Below are positions 51,943-61,877 of a DNA stretch of 64,000 bases, one piece after another; the stretch's first letter is position 1; the number at the start of each line of letters is the position of its first letter. The stretch spans positions 25,795-89,794 of the forward strand of contig CAZYWZ010000009.1 of NCBI GenBank assembly GCA_964651705.1, given 5' to 3'. This DNA comes from JADLBR01 sp964651705 (GTDB lineage Bacteria; Verrucomicrobiota; Verrucomicrobiia; JADLBR01). The notes under the pieces were generated by a model. That model saw nothing but the letters and a program-made list of their open reading frames with translations. It made no database searches and was not told the origin of the DNA. The translations under genes and the position numbers were made by a program.

Positions 51943-54491
51943 GATTCCCCACAATGAAGACAGCCAACATCGCAACAACGCTCGGCGCCCTGCTGCTGGC
52001 CGCCGGCGCTCGGGCCGGCACCGTCACGGTGCAGGGAAACCAGACCGTGGAGGGCAGCCAGCTGGTGCAGAGCAACCAGACCGTGGCGGGCTCGCTGACC
52101 AGCCAGGGATCGAGCGCCGAGGTGGCCGCCACCCGCTTCCGGGCGTTCGGGCCGGTGGGCTCCACCCGCTGGATCAAGCTGGCCCGGATCGGGGGGGCCG
52201 ACCTGACCAACGCCGTGATGGCCGGCCGCCTGCTGGTCCGGGGCACGGCCCCGGGCAACCAGTACGTGGCGGACTTCGCCTTCCCCGGCCCGGGGCAGAA
52301 CCCGTACTCCCCGGTGCTGGTGGAGATGGGCGGCGGGGCCGCGTCCGGGCTGGTCTGGGAGGTGCGCAGCTCTGGCGCCGACCACTTCCTGTGGTTCGGG
52401 CAGGCCGGGGGCTCGGGCTTCGCCAACTTCCTCTACGGGGAGGCCGGCTGCGTCCCGCTCTGGGAGACCAACGCGTCGCCCTCGGGGACCCTGGTCTGGA
52501 GAAACACCACCGCGACCGACTCGCGCCAGTCGCTCAAGGCCGGCGGGCTGACGCTGACCAAGGGCCTGACCCTGCCCGACGGCACGCTGCTCAACGCGCG
52601 CTCCAACATGACCGCCACCGCGCTGATCAACCCCGCCAACGGCCAGAAGCTTTTGGAGGTGGCCTCGGGCAGGCTGCGATTCACGGGGCCATCGGACTTC
52701 CTCGGGTCGATCGGGCTGGGGACCAACGGGCTCGCCATCACCGCCGACGGATGGGCCGCGGTGCAGTCCGCCGTCGTCGGGGGCAGCGGCGCCAAGGACG
52801 TGGCCGGGGCCGCGGCGTGGGCCATCACCGGGATGGCGGACGACGCGGCGGGCAACCGCTACGCCTACGGCTACTTCGCCGGCACGATGCGCGCCGGGGC
52901 AACGGTGCTCTCCTCCGGGGCCGCGGAGAACGACCGGGCAGGATTCGTGATCAAGATCGACCCGGTGGGCCGGATGGCCTGGGCGCGGGCCCTGCCGGTG
53001 GTCAACCACTCTGCCAACGGCCAGCAGAACGAGAACCTGGTGCAGATCGCCGGGGCGGTCGTCGGCGCATCCGGCAACGTGATCCTGGCGGGCACCTTCC
53101 GGGCGACGGCGGATTTCGCCGGCTCGACCAACTCGCCCTCCGGGGGAGGGGACGGCTTCGTGGTCTCCCTGGGCGCCGATGGGACCGCGGCCTGGTTCCG
53201 GCAATTCGGCGGCTCGGAGTCGGCGGCAGACACCTTCGCCGACATCGCCATCGACGCCTCGGGCGGCTCGGTGGTGGCCGCCGGGGCCAGGGCGGTCTCC
53301 GGCGCGACCGAGGGCCGGGCCGTCAAGCTGGCCGCCTCGGACGGCGCGACGCAAGATGAGTGGACCGTGTCCGGACCGGTGTCCCACGCGTGCTTTTCGG
53401 GGACCTCGGCCGTGGTGGTCTGGGGCGGGTCCATCAAGAGGCTGGGGGCGGGCGGCTGGGACGCCTCGGTGTCCGACTCGGTTAGCGACCTGATCGGCAT
53501 GCCCTCGGGGGACGTGCTGGCCTTCTCTGCGAGCTGGGAATCGCTGGGCGGCGCGTGGCTGCTGGGCGCGTCGAACGGCTACGAGCAGTGGTCGGAGCTG
53601 GGATACTCTTACGGGAGCGGGTGGAGCGAGGAGATCGAGGTCGGCTACGACCCGGAGTACGGCTACCCGATCTACGAGACCCAGTACTACGACTCGGGCA
53701 ACTGGTACTATCTCCGGGGGGTGGCCATTGACCGGACCGGAAATATCTGGCTGGCGTGGGAAGGCGGCGACAGCAGCAACGCCAGCGGCCCGGTGGCGAA
53801 TTACTCGTATTTCAACTCGTACCAGCACATCGGCAGGCGTGGAGGAAGTTTCGTGGACTTGGGCCACGCGTTTACGATGCGGGCCGACGGCGCAGGCGAC
53901 ATCCACGCGCTGGCCTACGTGGGGGGCAATGCCCGCGACGTGCGCTTCGACGGGCAGAGCGGGGCGCAGGAGGCCGACTCTCTGGTCGGGGGGGCCAGCG
54001 GCACCCTGCTGGGGGCGTCGCAATCGGCCCACTCGCTGGTGGTCGCCAGCGCCGGGGCGATCGCGCAGGATTCGGACTGGTCGGCCAGCGTCTCGGTCGA
54101 CGGCCTGCTGTCGGCCGGCTCTGGCATCCTGCTGGGCGACGGCACGGTGGTGGCCACCTCCGGCGACATCGCCGCGCTGGGCCCGGTGCAGTCGGGCGGG
54201 GGAGGGAACTACTTCCTGATGGGCAACGTCGGGATCGGAACCGACGCGCCATCCTACGGCCTTGACGTGACGGGCGACGCCCGCATCACCGGGCCGCTGA
54301 CGTTGGGCCAGACCCTCGCGGTCGGCGGCGCGCTGAGCGCGGCGGGCGGATCGCTCTCCGGGGACATGGCGGTGGGCGGCAACCTCACGGTGGCCAGCAA
54401 CCTCACGGTGCTGGGCACCTCCGACCTGGCGCGGGTCCCGCCCAAGGGCGACGTGCCCATGGGCGCCTTCACCAACGGCCCGGCCCAGTAG
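51939..54491 (+). CDS. Secreted beta-propeller and tail-fibre-like repeat protein
   Basis: The protein has 850 residues; starts at 51939 or 51954 both give a signal peptide (ATTLGALLLAAGARA). Residues about 280-480 have SBBP-like propeller repeats (WFRQFGGSESAADTFADIAI, followed by GGSVVAAGARAV). A Tyr-rich block lies near 545-590 (YDPEYGYPIYETQYY). The C-terminal 100 residues, with GNVGIGTDAPSYGLDVTG and repeated LTVASNLTVLG-like units, resemble collagen/tail-fibre-like repeats. It is probably a surface or matrix protein, second in the cluster and translationally coupled to the previous gene. Confidence 0.6.
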   Translation: MRFPTMKTANIATTLGALLLAAGARAGTVTVQGNQTVEGSQLVQSNQTVAGSLTSQGSSAEVAATRFRAFGPVGSTRWIKLARIGGADLTNAVMAGRLLVRGTAPGNQYVADFAFPGPGQNPYSPVLVEMGGGAASGLVWEVRSSGADHFLWFGQAGGSGFANFLYGEAGCVPLWETNASPSGTLVWRNTTATDSRQSLKAGGLTLTKGLTLPDGTLLNARSNMTATALINPANGQKLLEVASGRLRFTGPSDFLGSIGLGTNGLAITADGWAAVQSAVVGGSGAKDVAGAAAWAITGMADDAAGNRYAYGYFAGTMRAGATVLSSGAAENDRAGFVIKIDPVGRMAWARALPVVNHSANGQQNENLVQIAGAVVGASGNVILAGTFRATADFAGSTNSPSGGGDGFVVSLGADGTAAWFRQFGGSESAADTFADIAIDASGGSVVAAGARAVSGATEGRAVKLAASDGATQDEWTVSGPVSHACFSGTSAVVVWGGSIKRLGAGGWDASVSDSVSDLIGMPSGDVLAFSASWESLGGAWLLGASNGYEQWSELGYSYGSGWSEEIEVGYDPEYGYPIYETQYYDSGNWYYLRGVAIDRTGNIWLAWEGGDSSNASGPVANYSYFNSYQHIGRRGGSFVDLGHAFTMRADGAGDIHALAYVGGNARDVRFDGQSGAQEADSLVGGASGTLLGASQSAHSLVVASAGAIAQDSDWSASVSVDGLLSAGSGILLGDGTVVATSGDIAALGPVQSGGGGNYFLMGNVGIGTDAPSYGLDVTGDARITGPLTLGQTLAVGGALSAAGGSLSGDMAVGGNLTVASNLTVLGTSDLARVPPKGDVPMGAFTNGPAQ

Positions 54492-54517
54492 CGACCCGCG
54501 ACGGGCACACCGACACC

Positions 54518-57500
54518 ATGGCGTCATCACCACAGCGACCGGCGGACGGGCGGGGGGGCCGCGCGGCCCCGCTGGCCATGCTGGCCCTGCCGCTGGTCGG
54601 CTCGGCCTGCCTGCTGCTGGTCGCCTCGCTCCGCGCCCAGGTGCCGGAATGGTGGCTGGAGCGCGGGCTCATTTCCGCCAACGCGCCGGTGGCGACCAAC
54701 GACTTCGCGGCGGCCAACCTCGGCCAGCTCAAGCACGCCGCGAGCCTCGCGGCCGAGGAGCTGGAGGCGAACCTGCCCGGCGGGGCGGGGAGCGACATCC
54801 TGGACATGGTGGCGGCCTGGACCAACGCCGCCGGGGCCGATGATTTCGCCGCTCTGAACCTCGGCCAGCTCAAGGCGACGGCCAAGCCCTTCTACGACCG
54901 GATCATCGCCGCCGGGGGCTGGACCAACGGTTACCCGTGGACCACCAACACCGTCTCCGATGACGCGGACTTCGCGCCGGCCAACCTCGGGCAACTGAAG
55001 CATGCCTTCGCGTTCGAGGCGGGACCGGGCATCCCCACCGAAGGACTGAGGCTCTGGCTGCGGGCCGATTCGGGCGTGACGACCAACGCGGCGGGGGAGG
55101 TCGGGCTCTGGGAGGACCGCTCCACCAACGCGAGCCACGCCGCGCAGGCGACCGCGGGCCTGAAGCCCCTGCTGGTGACCAACGGCCCCGCCGGGGGACC
55201 CGCTGTCCGCTTCGACGGGGCCGATGATTTCATGGACCTTGGTGGGGCGCTCGACCGGGACCGCGACCAGCCGCTGACGGTGTTCGCCGTCTGCCGGATG
55301 GCCGACGGGGCCCCGGCGAGCGCGAGCATCCTGGCCAAGATGGAGGTCTCTGCCGCCAGCCGGGGTCACGACCTGTTGCACCTGTTCGATCTGGCCGACG
55401 GCGCACCGAAGCTCCGCCAGCACCTGGTGCGCGACTGGTCCACCGGCGACGCGGTCGTGTCGGACTACGCGGTTCCGGAACCGTGGGGGCAGCACTTCAA
55501 CCTCCTGGAGGCGAGCTACGATGGGTCGATGTCCGCCGGGGGGATGGGGCTCGGCTGGGACGGGATGGTCGTGGCGAAGTCGATGGGGTCGGGGACCGGG
55601 CCCTCCGATTCGATCCGCACGACGGCGCCCACCAGCCTCGGGGCGCGCGGCGGACAGGCCTTCTTCTTCGCCGGGGACATCGCCGAGGTCATCGCCTACG
55701 ACAGGATCCTCTCGCCCGAGGAATTGGCGGCGGTGCAAGCCTACGCGGCAGCCCGCCACAGCCCGGGGGACTCCGACTGGGATGGTTTGCCTGACGAGTG
55801 GGAATTGCGCTACTTCGACGATCTGTCCCACGGCCCGGGGGGTGACGACGACCTAGACGGTCCCGACGGTCTGACCAATGCGGAGGAGTTCGCCCTCGGC
55901 ACCGACCCCAGCCGCCGAGACACCGACGGGGATTGGCTCGACGATGGCGAGGAGGCGGCCCACGGAACCGCCCCGCTTGTCGCCGACAGCGACGGGGACA
56001 CCATCCCGGATGGCCGCGAGGTCAACCTGGGGCTAAATCCCACGGTGGCCGACGATCTGGAGAGCGACACCGACGCGGACGGGTTGACCCTCGGCCAGGA
56101 ACTGCTCCTGTGCACCGACCCAGGGAATGCGGATTCGGACGGGGACGGCACCCAAGACGGCGCGCAGTACAGCCCGGTGGGATACCCCGGCGACCTGCTC
56201 GCGCCGTGGCCAAACGAGAAGGTGGGGGAGAACGTGGAGGCCGGGGCCTGGAAGTACGGGTATCATGCCTACGAGCAGGCGGAACCCCAGCCCGTGTACC
56301 TGACGAAGACCATGACGTGGTCCGGTGACGACGAGCAAGGCCAGTGCGCGTGGACCAAGGACGCGGTGACGGGAGAAGTCGAGTTCACCGGCGACCTTCC
56401 GCCGTGGCCGGAGGACTGGTGGGAGGAGACTTCCCGAACCGCGACCACGAGGTCCGAGAGGGCCCAGATAGGTGTTAACGCCGACAATTCGCCGAAATGG
56501 GCAACCCGCCAGACCACCATCACCGAGCCCAGCACGACGGCGGTATTGCGGCAGCGGGTCGAGGACGCGATGCCGGCATTCTCGGGGAACTACCTGCCGA
56601 CCTTCTTGCATGCCGAGTTGGTCTTGGATCCAGACGAGCTTCACTTCAGCATCCGGAAGATGCGCTACCGGTTCGAATTCGATGCGGTCGAGGGCCTCCG
56701 GTCGACCGCCCCGCTGTCCTGGGTGGAGATATTCGTGCCCTACGGGGACGGAGATCTGGCGTTTTCGGGGGCCCTGGCCGACCCGGATTGTTCCATCAGG
56801 CACTGCGGCGTGTCATCTGCCACGGCGGGGCCGTTCGAGATCGACCCAGCCGGCCGCCATCCTTCCGAAAACGGCTGCGATTTTGAAGCCCTCCTGGATA
56901 TCGCCGTTGACGCGAATCGGGACGGATTCGTGCGGGACATCTTTCACAGGGACAGCGATCCGGGCACCGGTCGACTGGTGAATGATTCCAGCGATCGGAC
57001 GTCGTGCCTGCGGCCATTCCGCTTCTGGGTCAATAACGATCAGGACGACAAAGAGGACGAGAAAGGCGAGACGGCCAAGGTCAAGGTGCCGGACTGCACC
57101 GATGGCACGATCAAGACGATGAGGGACCTGGAGGATTTCTCGCCGCTGACACTCTGCGTGGGGCGACTCGCCGGACCCATCGCGGCCGGCATGGTCGAGG
57201 TCGGGCTCACGTGGCGAAACACGGGCGGGACCCGGCCCGCCATCCGCGTTTTCCCGAAGCGCGATCCGTACGACCAGGGCTCCCGCTATCTCGCCGACGC
57301 CGAGTCTGCCGCGCTGTACGTGGGCAATGGGGGATCCCGGCTGGTTGCGGGCGGTGCGCCGACACCGTTGCCCGCCAGTTTCCTGGTCGCGGGTGACCCG
57401 GAGGAACTGGGGTTCACCGACCTCACCAGCTACCTCATCTTCGAGGGCGTCAGCGAGGGCAAGGGCGAGCTGGTCCTCACCATCGACGGCCAGCCAGGTC

Positions 57501-58597
57501 CCGGTGTCTGGATCGAGATCATGGATGTGAAGAGGATGTACCAGCGGGCCAAGGCTACTCCCGACGCTGGTTTCGACCCGCCTTATGGCTCGGGCGGCGA
57601 ACCCCAGACACCCAATGTCGGTTTCGAGATTATCGAATCCGCCGGCTGCGCCTTCGACCCGCCCGCCGACGAGGAGCCCAAGTCCCTCGTGTTCGTACAC
57701 GGATGGGACATGACGATGGACGACTACCACAGTTTCAGCGAGACGATGTTCAAGCGGCTCTGGCACCAGGGCTACAGGGGCCGCTTTTGCGCGTTCCGCT
57801 GGCCCACGATCTCGGGGGGGCTCATGGACCACTACAACACCAGTGAGCACCGGGCCTGGAAATACGGGCCGGCGCTCGCCGCCTACGTCGCCAGCCAGCC
57901 CGGCCACTACGCCACGAACATCGCGGCCCACAGCATGGGCAACATCGTGGCGGGCTCGGCCCTCCTATCCGGGATGGCGATAAACAACTATGCCCTGATG
58001 CAGGCGGCGGTCCCGGCCGGTTGCTACGATGCGAGCGAGGCCGTCAACAGCTACGGACCCTTTGAAATTCCCGAAACCTCCCACCCGACACCGGATTGGG
58101 CGGAAGTTCGAGGCTACCGGGCGCGATTGGCTGGAGTGACCGGCAACCTGGTGAGTTTTTACAATTCCTATGACTACGCGCTTGTCAGGGGCTCGGTCAA
58201 TTGGGAATTGAATCAAATAGCTTGCAAACCGAACGTCATCGAACGGACCCTATTCGGCGCGCCGAAACGCTGGTATGGGTGGTACCCGCAAGGCTTCCCG
58301 GATCCGGCCCTGGCTAACAGGGCATGGTTCTACGACACCGATCCTGTCACCGAACGCTGGGTCCACGACCATCACGAATCCATGTCTTTTATCGCCCGCC
58401 CGCATTCCCAGGCGGTCGGGGCTCGGGCAATTCAAGGTTGCGCGGTCGATTCCAGCATCGATATAGGTCCGGATTCGATTCAAGGATTCACGGAAGCAAA
58501 GCACGACCACAGCGGCCAGTTCAACAGGCCGATTCAGCAGGTCGATGATTTCTACCGAACCTTGGCGAGTCGACTTGGTTTATTCCCGGAGGAATAA
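54518..58597 (+). CDS. Giant secreted protein: NLGQLK repeats, LamG-like, calcium repeats and lipase-like alpha/beta hydrolase domain
   Basis: The protein has 1359 residues. A signal region (about 18-40) is followed by three NLGQLK motifs (67-72, 114-119, 156-161), a short repeat I associate with Verrucomicrobiota exported proteins. Residues 175-415 are LamG-like (LRLWLRADSGV, FDGADDFMDLGG). Residues 418-555 carry calcium repeats (DSDWDGLPDEWELRYF, DTDGDWLDDGEE, DSDGDTIPDGRE). After a long unrecognised part, LVFVHGWDMTMDDYH (near 1060) and NIAAHSMGNIVAGSALL (nucleophile Ser1139) mark an alpha/beta hydrolase of lipase/esterase type, with a plausible C-terminal HDHSGQ His. It is coupled to the next gene (TAATG). 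Confidence 0.7.
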   Translation: MASSPQRPADGRGGRAAPLAMLALPLVGSACLLLVASLRAQVPEWWLERGLISANAPVATNDFAAANLGQLKHAASLAAEELEANLPGGAGSDILDMVAAWTNAAGADDFAALNLGQLKATAKPFYDRIIAAGGWTNGYPWTTNTVSDDADFAPANLGQLKHAFAFEAGPGIPTEGLRLWLRADSGVTTNAAGEVGLWEDRSTNASHAAQATAGLKPLLVTNGPAGGPAVRFDGADDFMDLGGALDRDRDQPLTVFAVCRMADGAPASASILAKMEVSAASRGHDLLHLFDLADGAPKLRQHLVRDWSTGDAVVSDYAVPEPWGQHFNLLEASYDGSMSAGGMGLGWDGMVVAKSMGSGTGPSDSIRTTAPTSLGARGGQAFFFAGDIAEVIAYDRILSPEELAAVQAYAAARHSPGDSDWDGLPDEWELRYFDDLSHGPGGDDDLDGPDGLTNAEEFALGTDPSRRDTDGDWLDDGEEAAHGTAPLVADSDGDTIPDGREVNLGLNPTVADDLESDTDADGLTLGQELLLCTDPGNADSDGDGTQDGAQYSPVGYPGDLLAPWPNEKVGENVEAGAWKYGYHAYEQAEPQPVYLTKTMTWSGDDEQGQCAWTKDAVTGEVEFTGDLPPWPEDWWEETSRTATTRSERAQIGVNADNSPKWATRQTTITEPSTTAVLRQRVEDAMPAFSGNYLPTFLHAELVLDPDELHFSIRKMRYRFEFDAVEGLRSTAPLSWVEIFVPYGDGDLAFSGALADPDCSIRHCGVSSATAGPFEIDPAGRHPSENGCDFEALLDIAVDANRDGFVRDIFHRDSDPGTGRLVNDSSDRTSCLRPFRFWVNNDQDDKEDEKGETAKVKVPDCTDGTIKTMRDLEDFSPLTLCVGRLAGPIAAGMVEVGLTWRNTGGTRPAIRVFPKRDPYDQGSRYLADAESAALYVGNGGSRLVAGGAPTPLPASFLVAGDPEELGFTDLTSYLIFEGVSEGKGELVLTIDGQPGPGVWIEIMDVKRMYQRAKATPDAGFDPPYGSGGEPQTPNVGFEIIESAGCAFDPPADEEPKSLVFVHGWDMTMDDYHSFSETMFKRLWHQGYRGRFCAFRWPTISGGLMDHYNTSEHRAWKYGPALAAYVASQPGHYATNIAAHSMGNIVAGSALLSGMAINNYALMQAAVPAGCYDASEAVNSYGPFEIPETSHPTPDWAEVRGYRARLAGVTGNLVSFYNSYDYALVRGSVNWELNQIACKPNVIERTLFGAPKRWYGWYPQGFPDPALANRAWFYDTDPVTERWVHDHHESMSFIARPHSQAVGARAIQGCAVDSSIDIGPDSIQGFTEAKHDHSGQFNRPIQQVDDFYRTLASRLGLFPEE

Positions 58598-59700
58598 TGT
58601 CTCGGAAGATCATTCTATTGCTCTCCCTGTCAACCGCGGCTATCGTCCTGTTTCTCCTCGTCCCCTTCTGGTGGCCGATCGGAAAAGCCACCAAGGCATT
58701 TGGCCGCCCGGTCCCGCGTGACGCCAATCATCGCACCGACGTCGCCTTGAAATTGCCATCATCACACCGCATTCCTCAGCCCCCTCCACGCCCCTACGAG
58801 GGGATTTCCGATCCGCGGTGGGAATGGTGGAAGACGATGCAACGGAAGGATCTGAAGTTTGAATGGAAGATGGAGATCAGTTTCTACGGCATGGTCGTGG
58901 ATGAGAGCAGCCAACCTGTCGAAGGGGTGGAGGTGCTCTTTGGTTGGACTGATCTCTCAACAGCTGGAAATTCGACCTGCTTAACACGTACCGATGCATC
59001 GGGGCGATTTGATCTCACGGCGGCGACGGGCAAAGCCCTAGTCGTCCGTTCCCTGAAGAAAGAAGGCTACTACACATCCAAGAAAAATTCTCGCTTCGGC
59101 TTCGAATACGCCGCATTCTTCGATTCTTCGTATCATCATCCTGATCCGAGCAGCCCCGTGATCTTTCGTCTCCGAAAGAAGGGCACGCCGGAACCGATGA
59201 TTCACCACAGGAAGCTTTTTGGGTTTGAGCCGGATGGCACCGTGTCCTATATTGACCTTGCCCAGGGGCGGAAACGGGTGGGCGGCGCGCCGATGGGTGA
59301 CATTTCGGTCCGAATCACGAGGCAGCCGCTTGACACCGCGGAAGATTACGCTTGGACATTCACGATTGAGACGATTGGTCGGGCGGGTCTCAAGGAATCG
59401 GACGAGGAGTTCATGTTTCTTGCTCCGGAGTCCGGCTACACGGTGCGCGATCATTACGAATTTCGACCGGGTCAGCCCAATTATCGCAAGGACCTCGAGA
59501 AGAAATTCTATTTTCGCACCGACGCAGGCGGACATTACGGTCGGCTTGAGATTCTCGCTTTGCCGAAGTACAACAACCGAGCCGCGATAGATATGGCGAT
59601 CTATGTCAATCCCTCTGGCTCGCGGAACTTGGAGTTCGACCCGAGGAAGGTGGTGGGACCGGGGCGACCTGCGCCCGCGAAGGCGGCGGGTCAACGATGA
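58597..59700 (+). CDS. Membrane-anchored protein with a CnaB/carboxypeptidase-regulatory-like domain
   Basis: The protein has 367 residues; the ATG at 58597 shares one base with the previous stop. Residues 4-28 form a signal anchor (IILLLSLSTAAIVLFLLVPFWW). Residues about 92-150, with GMVVDESSQPVEGVEVLFGW, DASGRFDLTAATGKALVV and KKEGYY, form a carboxypeptidase-regulatory/CnaB-like beta sandwich. The rest is unrecognised. Base composition is lower in GC than the three genes before it. Coupling suggests a periplasmic partner of the giant hydrolase. Confidence 0.65.
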   Translation: MSRKIILLLSLSTAAIVLFLLVPFWWPIGKATKAFGRPVPRDANHRTDVALKLPSSHRIPQPPPRPYEGISDPRWEWWKTMQRKDLKFEWKMEISFYGMVVDESSQPVEGVEVLFGWTDLSTAGNSTCLTRTDASGRFDLTAATGKALVVRSLKKEGYYTSKKNSRFGFEYAAFFDSSYHHPDPSSPVIFRLRKKGTPEPMIHHRKLFGFEPDGTVSYIDLAQGRKRVGGAPMGDISVRITRQPLDTAEDYAWTFTIETIGRAGLKESDEEFMFLAPESGYTVRDHYEFRPGQPNYRKDLEKKFYFRTDAGGHYGRLEILALPKYNNRAAIDMAIYVNPSGSRNLEFDPRKVVGPGRPAPAKAAGQR

Positions 59701-59892
59701 GGTGATCCATGGGGTCCCGACACCTGAGAAATTGGATGTGGGGTGGGGTTCGGACGGGCTTCGGTTGCTGCTGGTGAGTCGTTCATGCCGGCGACCGTAT
59801 TGGCTGGCCCGGTCGTCGGCTGGATCTCGGTAGGGCGATGTCGTAGGCAGAGGAGAGCCAGTCTCCAATGGGAGACCGCGGCCCTCCCTCCC

Positions 59893-60248
59893 TCACGACA
59901 TCCCGACCACCGCGTCGAACAGCCCGTGGAGGGCCTCGCCTCGGCGCATGGCGGTGTGGGGGTTGATCTCCCGGTAGACGCCGGTGAAGGCGTTGAAGAG
60001 GCTCCACAAGATCGACGGGCCCCACTGGTGCCGGCCGTTCAGTGCGTCCGCTCCGCACGGCACGCCGCGCGCTCCCGCCCGGCGACGATGTTGCCGCGCC
60101 ACGCGGGCGGGCGGACGGAGTCGCCGATCGCATCCTGCACCAGTTCCTCCGCGTCCTCGGCACCGACCGGCCTGACGGCCGCCGGGATGATGTTGCGCAA
60201 TCTCGGGGCTATCTGATCCATCAATACGAAGCCTGCCTGTGGGCTCAT
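59893..60248 (-). pseudogene. Mosaic remnant: start of a sigma-like protein joined to the end of a DUF932-like protein
   Basis: From the ATG at 60248 (GGAGG upstream) the frame reads MSPQAGFVLMDQIAPRLRNI and AEDAEELVQDAIGD, the start of a small sigma-factor-like family, then loses similarity and stops at 60039. A different frame over the last 160 bases reads QWGPSILWSLFNAFTGVYRE and AMRRGEALHGLFDAVVG up to the stop at 59893, which looks like the C terminus of a DUF932 phage/plasmid protein. Two gene fragments fused by deletion explain this best. Confidence 0.5.
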
Positions 60249-60601
60249 CGTGGTGTCCTCCTTTCGTGGGTGTGAAAGGCGGCCGGCCGGGGAGGGGATC
60301 GAGCCCCGCCCGCGGTGGCCACCATGTTGGTTGTGGTGGGCCACCGCGGGGGTGGCGTGGTCGAACGCGGGCCATGGGGCCCGCACCGTGAAAGCTATCG
60401 CATGCGGGAAAACGGCGCGGCCCCGGCCCGCCCTCGTGGGGCAGACCGGGGCCGTGGTGCCGAAACCCGCGGGTGATTGAGAGGGACCGATGAGGACCCT
60501 CTCGCACTGCTATATAACCTGTGCTGGGGCGCTATTGCGCTGGAGCGTGTCCTCGGGCTGTGCGGTCCCGTGTCAGTCAGGCGATATGGAATCGTTCGCG
60601 G
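60249..60601. other. Stretch without a recognised gene
   Basis: About 350 bp with short GC-rich direct and inverted words (for example GTGGCCACC near 60310-60320 and GGTGGGCCACCGC near 60338). It is upstream of the sigma-like remnant on the minus strand and downstream of the next minus-strand gene. No RNA gene or promoter was recognised. Confidence 0.35.
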
Positions 60602-61129
60602 TCATGTGGCCTGCTTCTCCCAAATCCATAAACCCGCGAGACGAAAACCGCCCGGGGAGCACCAGAATGGTTCGTAGATGCACAGCAGGCCCGGCTCCAG
60701 ATTCAACGCCAAAGGCCAATGTTTTCTCCCGCCGCCCAGCGGCATGCCCCAGTGTCCTCCAACTGCCAGGATCTCTCCACCCCTGGAGACCGCGAAACCC
60801 TCGATGCCCAGCAGCGGGCCGTGTCGCACGAATCTGAAGTAGTCGATGTGGAGGCCGATTGCGCCGTGATCGAGATCCGCGTGGTAATGTGGGGCGGCCC
60901 GGCCGCCAGGCGCCGGGGTTTGAAGAGGGAATCCCGGGTGCCACGTTAGGGGAGGGGTGGCAATCCGGCGCAACTCGTCTTCTCCGAGTCGCACGAGGTC
61001 TGGTGGGCGGTTGCAGAAAGAATCACGCAGCTCGATGACGCTGCCGGCGCCGGCCCTGGTGCCGGACCTGATGTGCTCGAATGCGATCGATTCGAGTTCG
61101 GCGATGTTGCTGAAGGGACAGGTGGTCAC
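60602..61129 (-). CDS. Unknown protein of a mobile-element-like gene pair
   Basis: The protein has 175 residues, starting with GTG at 61129, 9 bp after the stop of the upstream gene. The N terminus (MTTCPFSNIAELESIAFEHI) is helical; the rest is beta-rich and Gly/Trp-rich (GIEGFAVSRGGEILAVGGHWGMPLG). No family recognised. It is probably co-transcribed with the gene before it. The context of small unknown genes suggests a prophage or integrative element remnant. Confidence 0.5.
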   Translation of the reverse strand: MTTCPFSNIAELESIAFEHIRSGTRAGAGSVIELRDSFCNRPPDLVRLGEDELRRIATPPLTWHPGFPLQTPAPGGRAAPHYHADLDHGAIGLHIDYFRFVRHGPLLGIEGFAVSRGGEILAVGGHWGMPLGGGRKHWPLALNLEPGLLCIYEPFWCSPGGFRLAGLWIWEKQAT

Positions 61130-61138
61130 GGCTTGATC

Positions 61139-61540
61139 TCACAGCGCGAAGAACAGCACGTCCTCGATGGTGAGGGTGAGCTCCTGGGCCTTGCCTCGCC
61201 TGGCGGCGCCGCGCAGCGCCCGGGCCCACGAGGCGAAGTGGTCCTCCTTCTCGCCGTGCTCGGCGATCTTCTGCTTGCATTGGGTGACGCGCTTGGCGAG
61301 CCCGGGGTCGCCCACGATCTCGACCTCCTTGCCCATCGTGTGGATGTGCTCGCGGTACTCGAATCCCTTCTTCTTGAGCAGGGCCTCGGCCTTCTGGCTC
61401 TCCGCCTGCCACCAGGCGATCCGGTCGCGGTGGTGCCTGGCCTGTTTCTCGGCCGCGGCGGCCACGGCGCTCGCCTGATAGACGAACTCCCAGCCCTGGC
61501 GTCTGGAGGTGGGTTCGGGTCTGTCTTCTCCGTATCTCAT
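61139..61540 (-). CDS. Conserved small phage/element-type protein, helical
   Basis: The protein has 133 residues from the ATG at 61540, with GAGGAGAC just upstream. It is almost entirely helical and charged: HHRDRIAWWQAESQKAEALLKKKG, LAKRVTQCKQKIAEHGEKEDHF, then a C-terminal LTLTIEDVLFFAL. I have seen this pattern (a KI..H helix and a final DD/ED-hydrophobic end) in small accessory genes of prophages and integrative elements; no function is known to me. Divergent from the integrase-arm-like gene, with an inverted repeat between them. Confidence 0.55.
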   Translation of the reverse strand: MRYGEDRPEPTSRRQGWEFVYQASAVAAAAEKQARHHRDRIAWWQAESQKAEALLKKKGFEYREHIHTMGKEVEIVGDPGLAKRVTQCKQKIAEHGEKEDHFASWARALRGAARRGKAQELTLTIEDVLFFAL

Positions 61541-61607
61541 CTCGTGTCTCCTCGTTCTGTTTTTCGCGGAAGGTACGCGCCGGGTGGGGCCGGCGCCAGC
61601 GCCCGGC

Positions 61608-61641
61608 GTGTCATAGGGCGCCGCCGCGCGGGCTATGACAC
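61608..61641. promoter_or_regulatory. Perfect 9-bp inverted repeat in a divergent intergenic region
   Basis: GTGTCATAG (61608-61616) and CTATGACAC (61633-61641) are exact reverse complements separated by 16 bp. They lie in the 337-bp region (61541-61877) between two divergent small genes, a typical place for an operator. No repressor gene is recognised nearby. Confidence 0.5.
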
Positions 61642-61877
61642 AGAACCCGGTTGCGGGGCCGGTGGTCCAGGGTGTAAAGTGCCCCAGCATCAAGAGCGGT
61701 CCCGCCGATGGGGCGGGACACGGCAACCTGGCGGGGAGACGCCAAGGTGCCTTGGACCGGGCGGGAGCCCGGGACGATGTGCGCGGGCGAGGCGCCCGCG
61801 AATGGAAGTCTCCCGCGGCCGAGGCATGCGGGCCCGGCCGCACTCTTGGTGCGCTGCCGCGAAGGAGGCGGCGCATC

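Noticed and set aside
51858..54533. 891-codon minus-strand frame opposite the propeller protein
   Set aside because: His/Arg/Gly-rich shadow of the secreted gene; no start context or domain.
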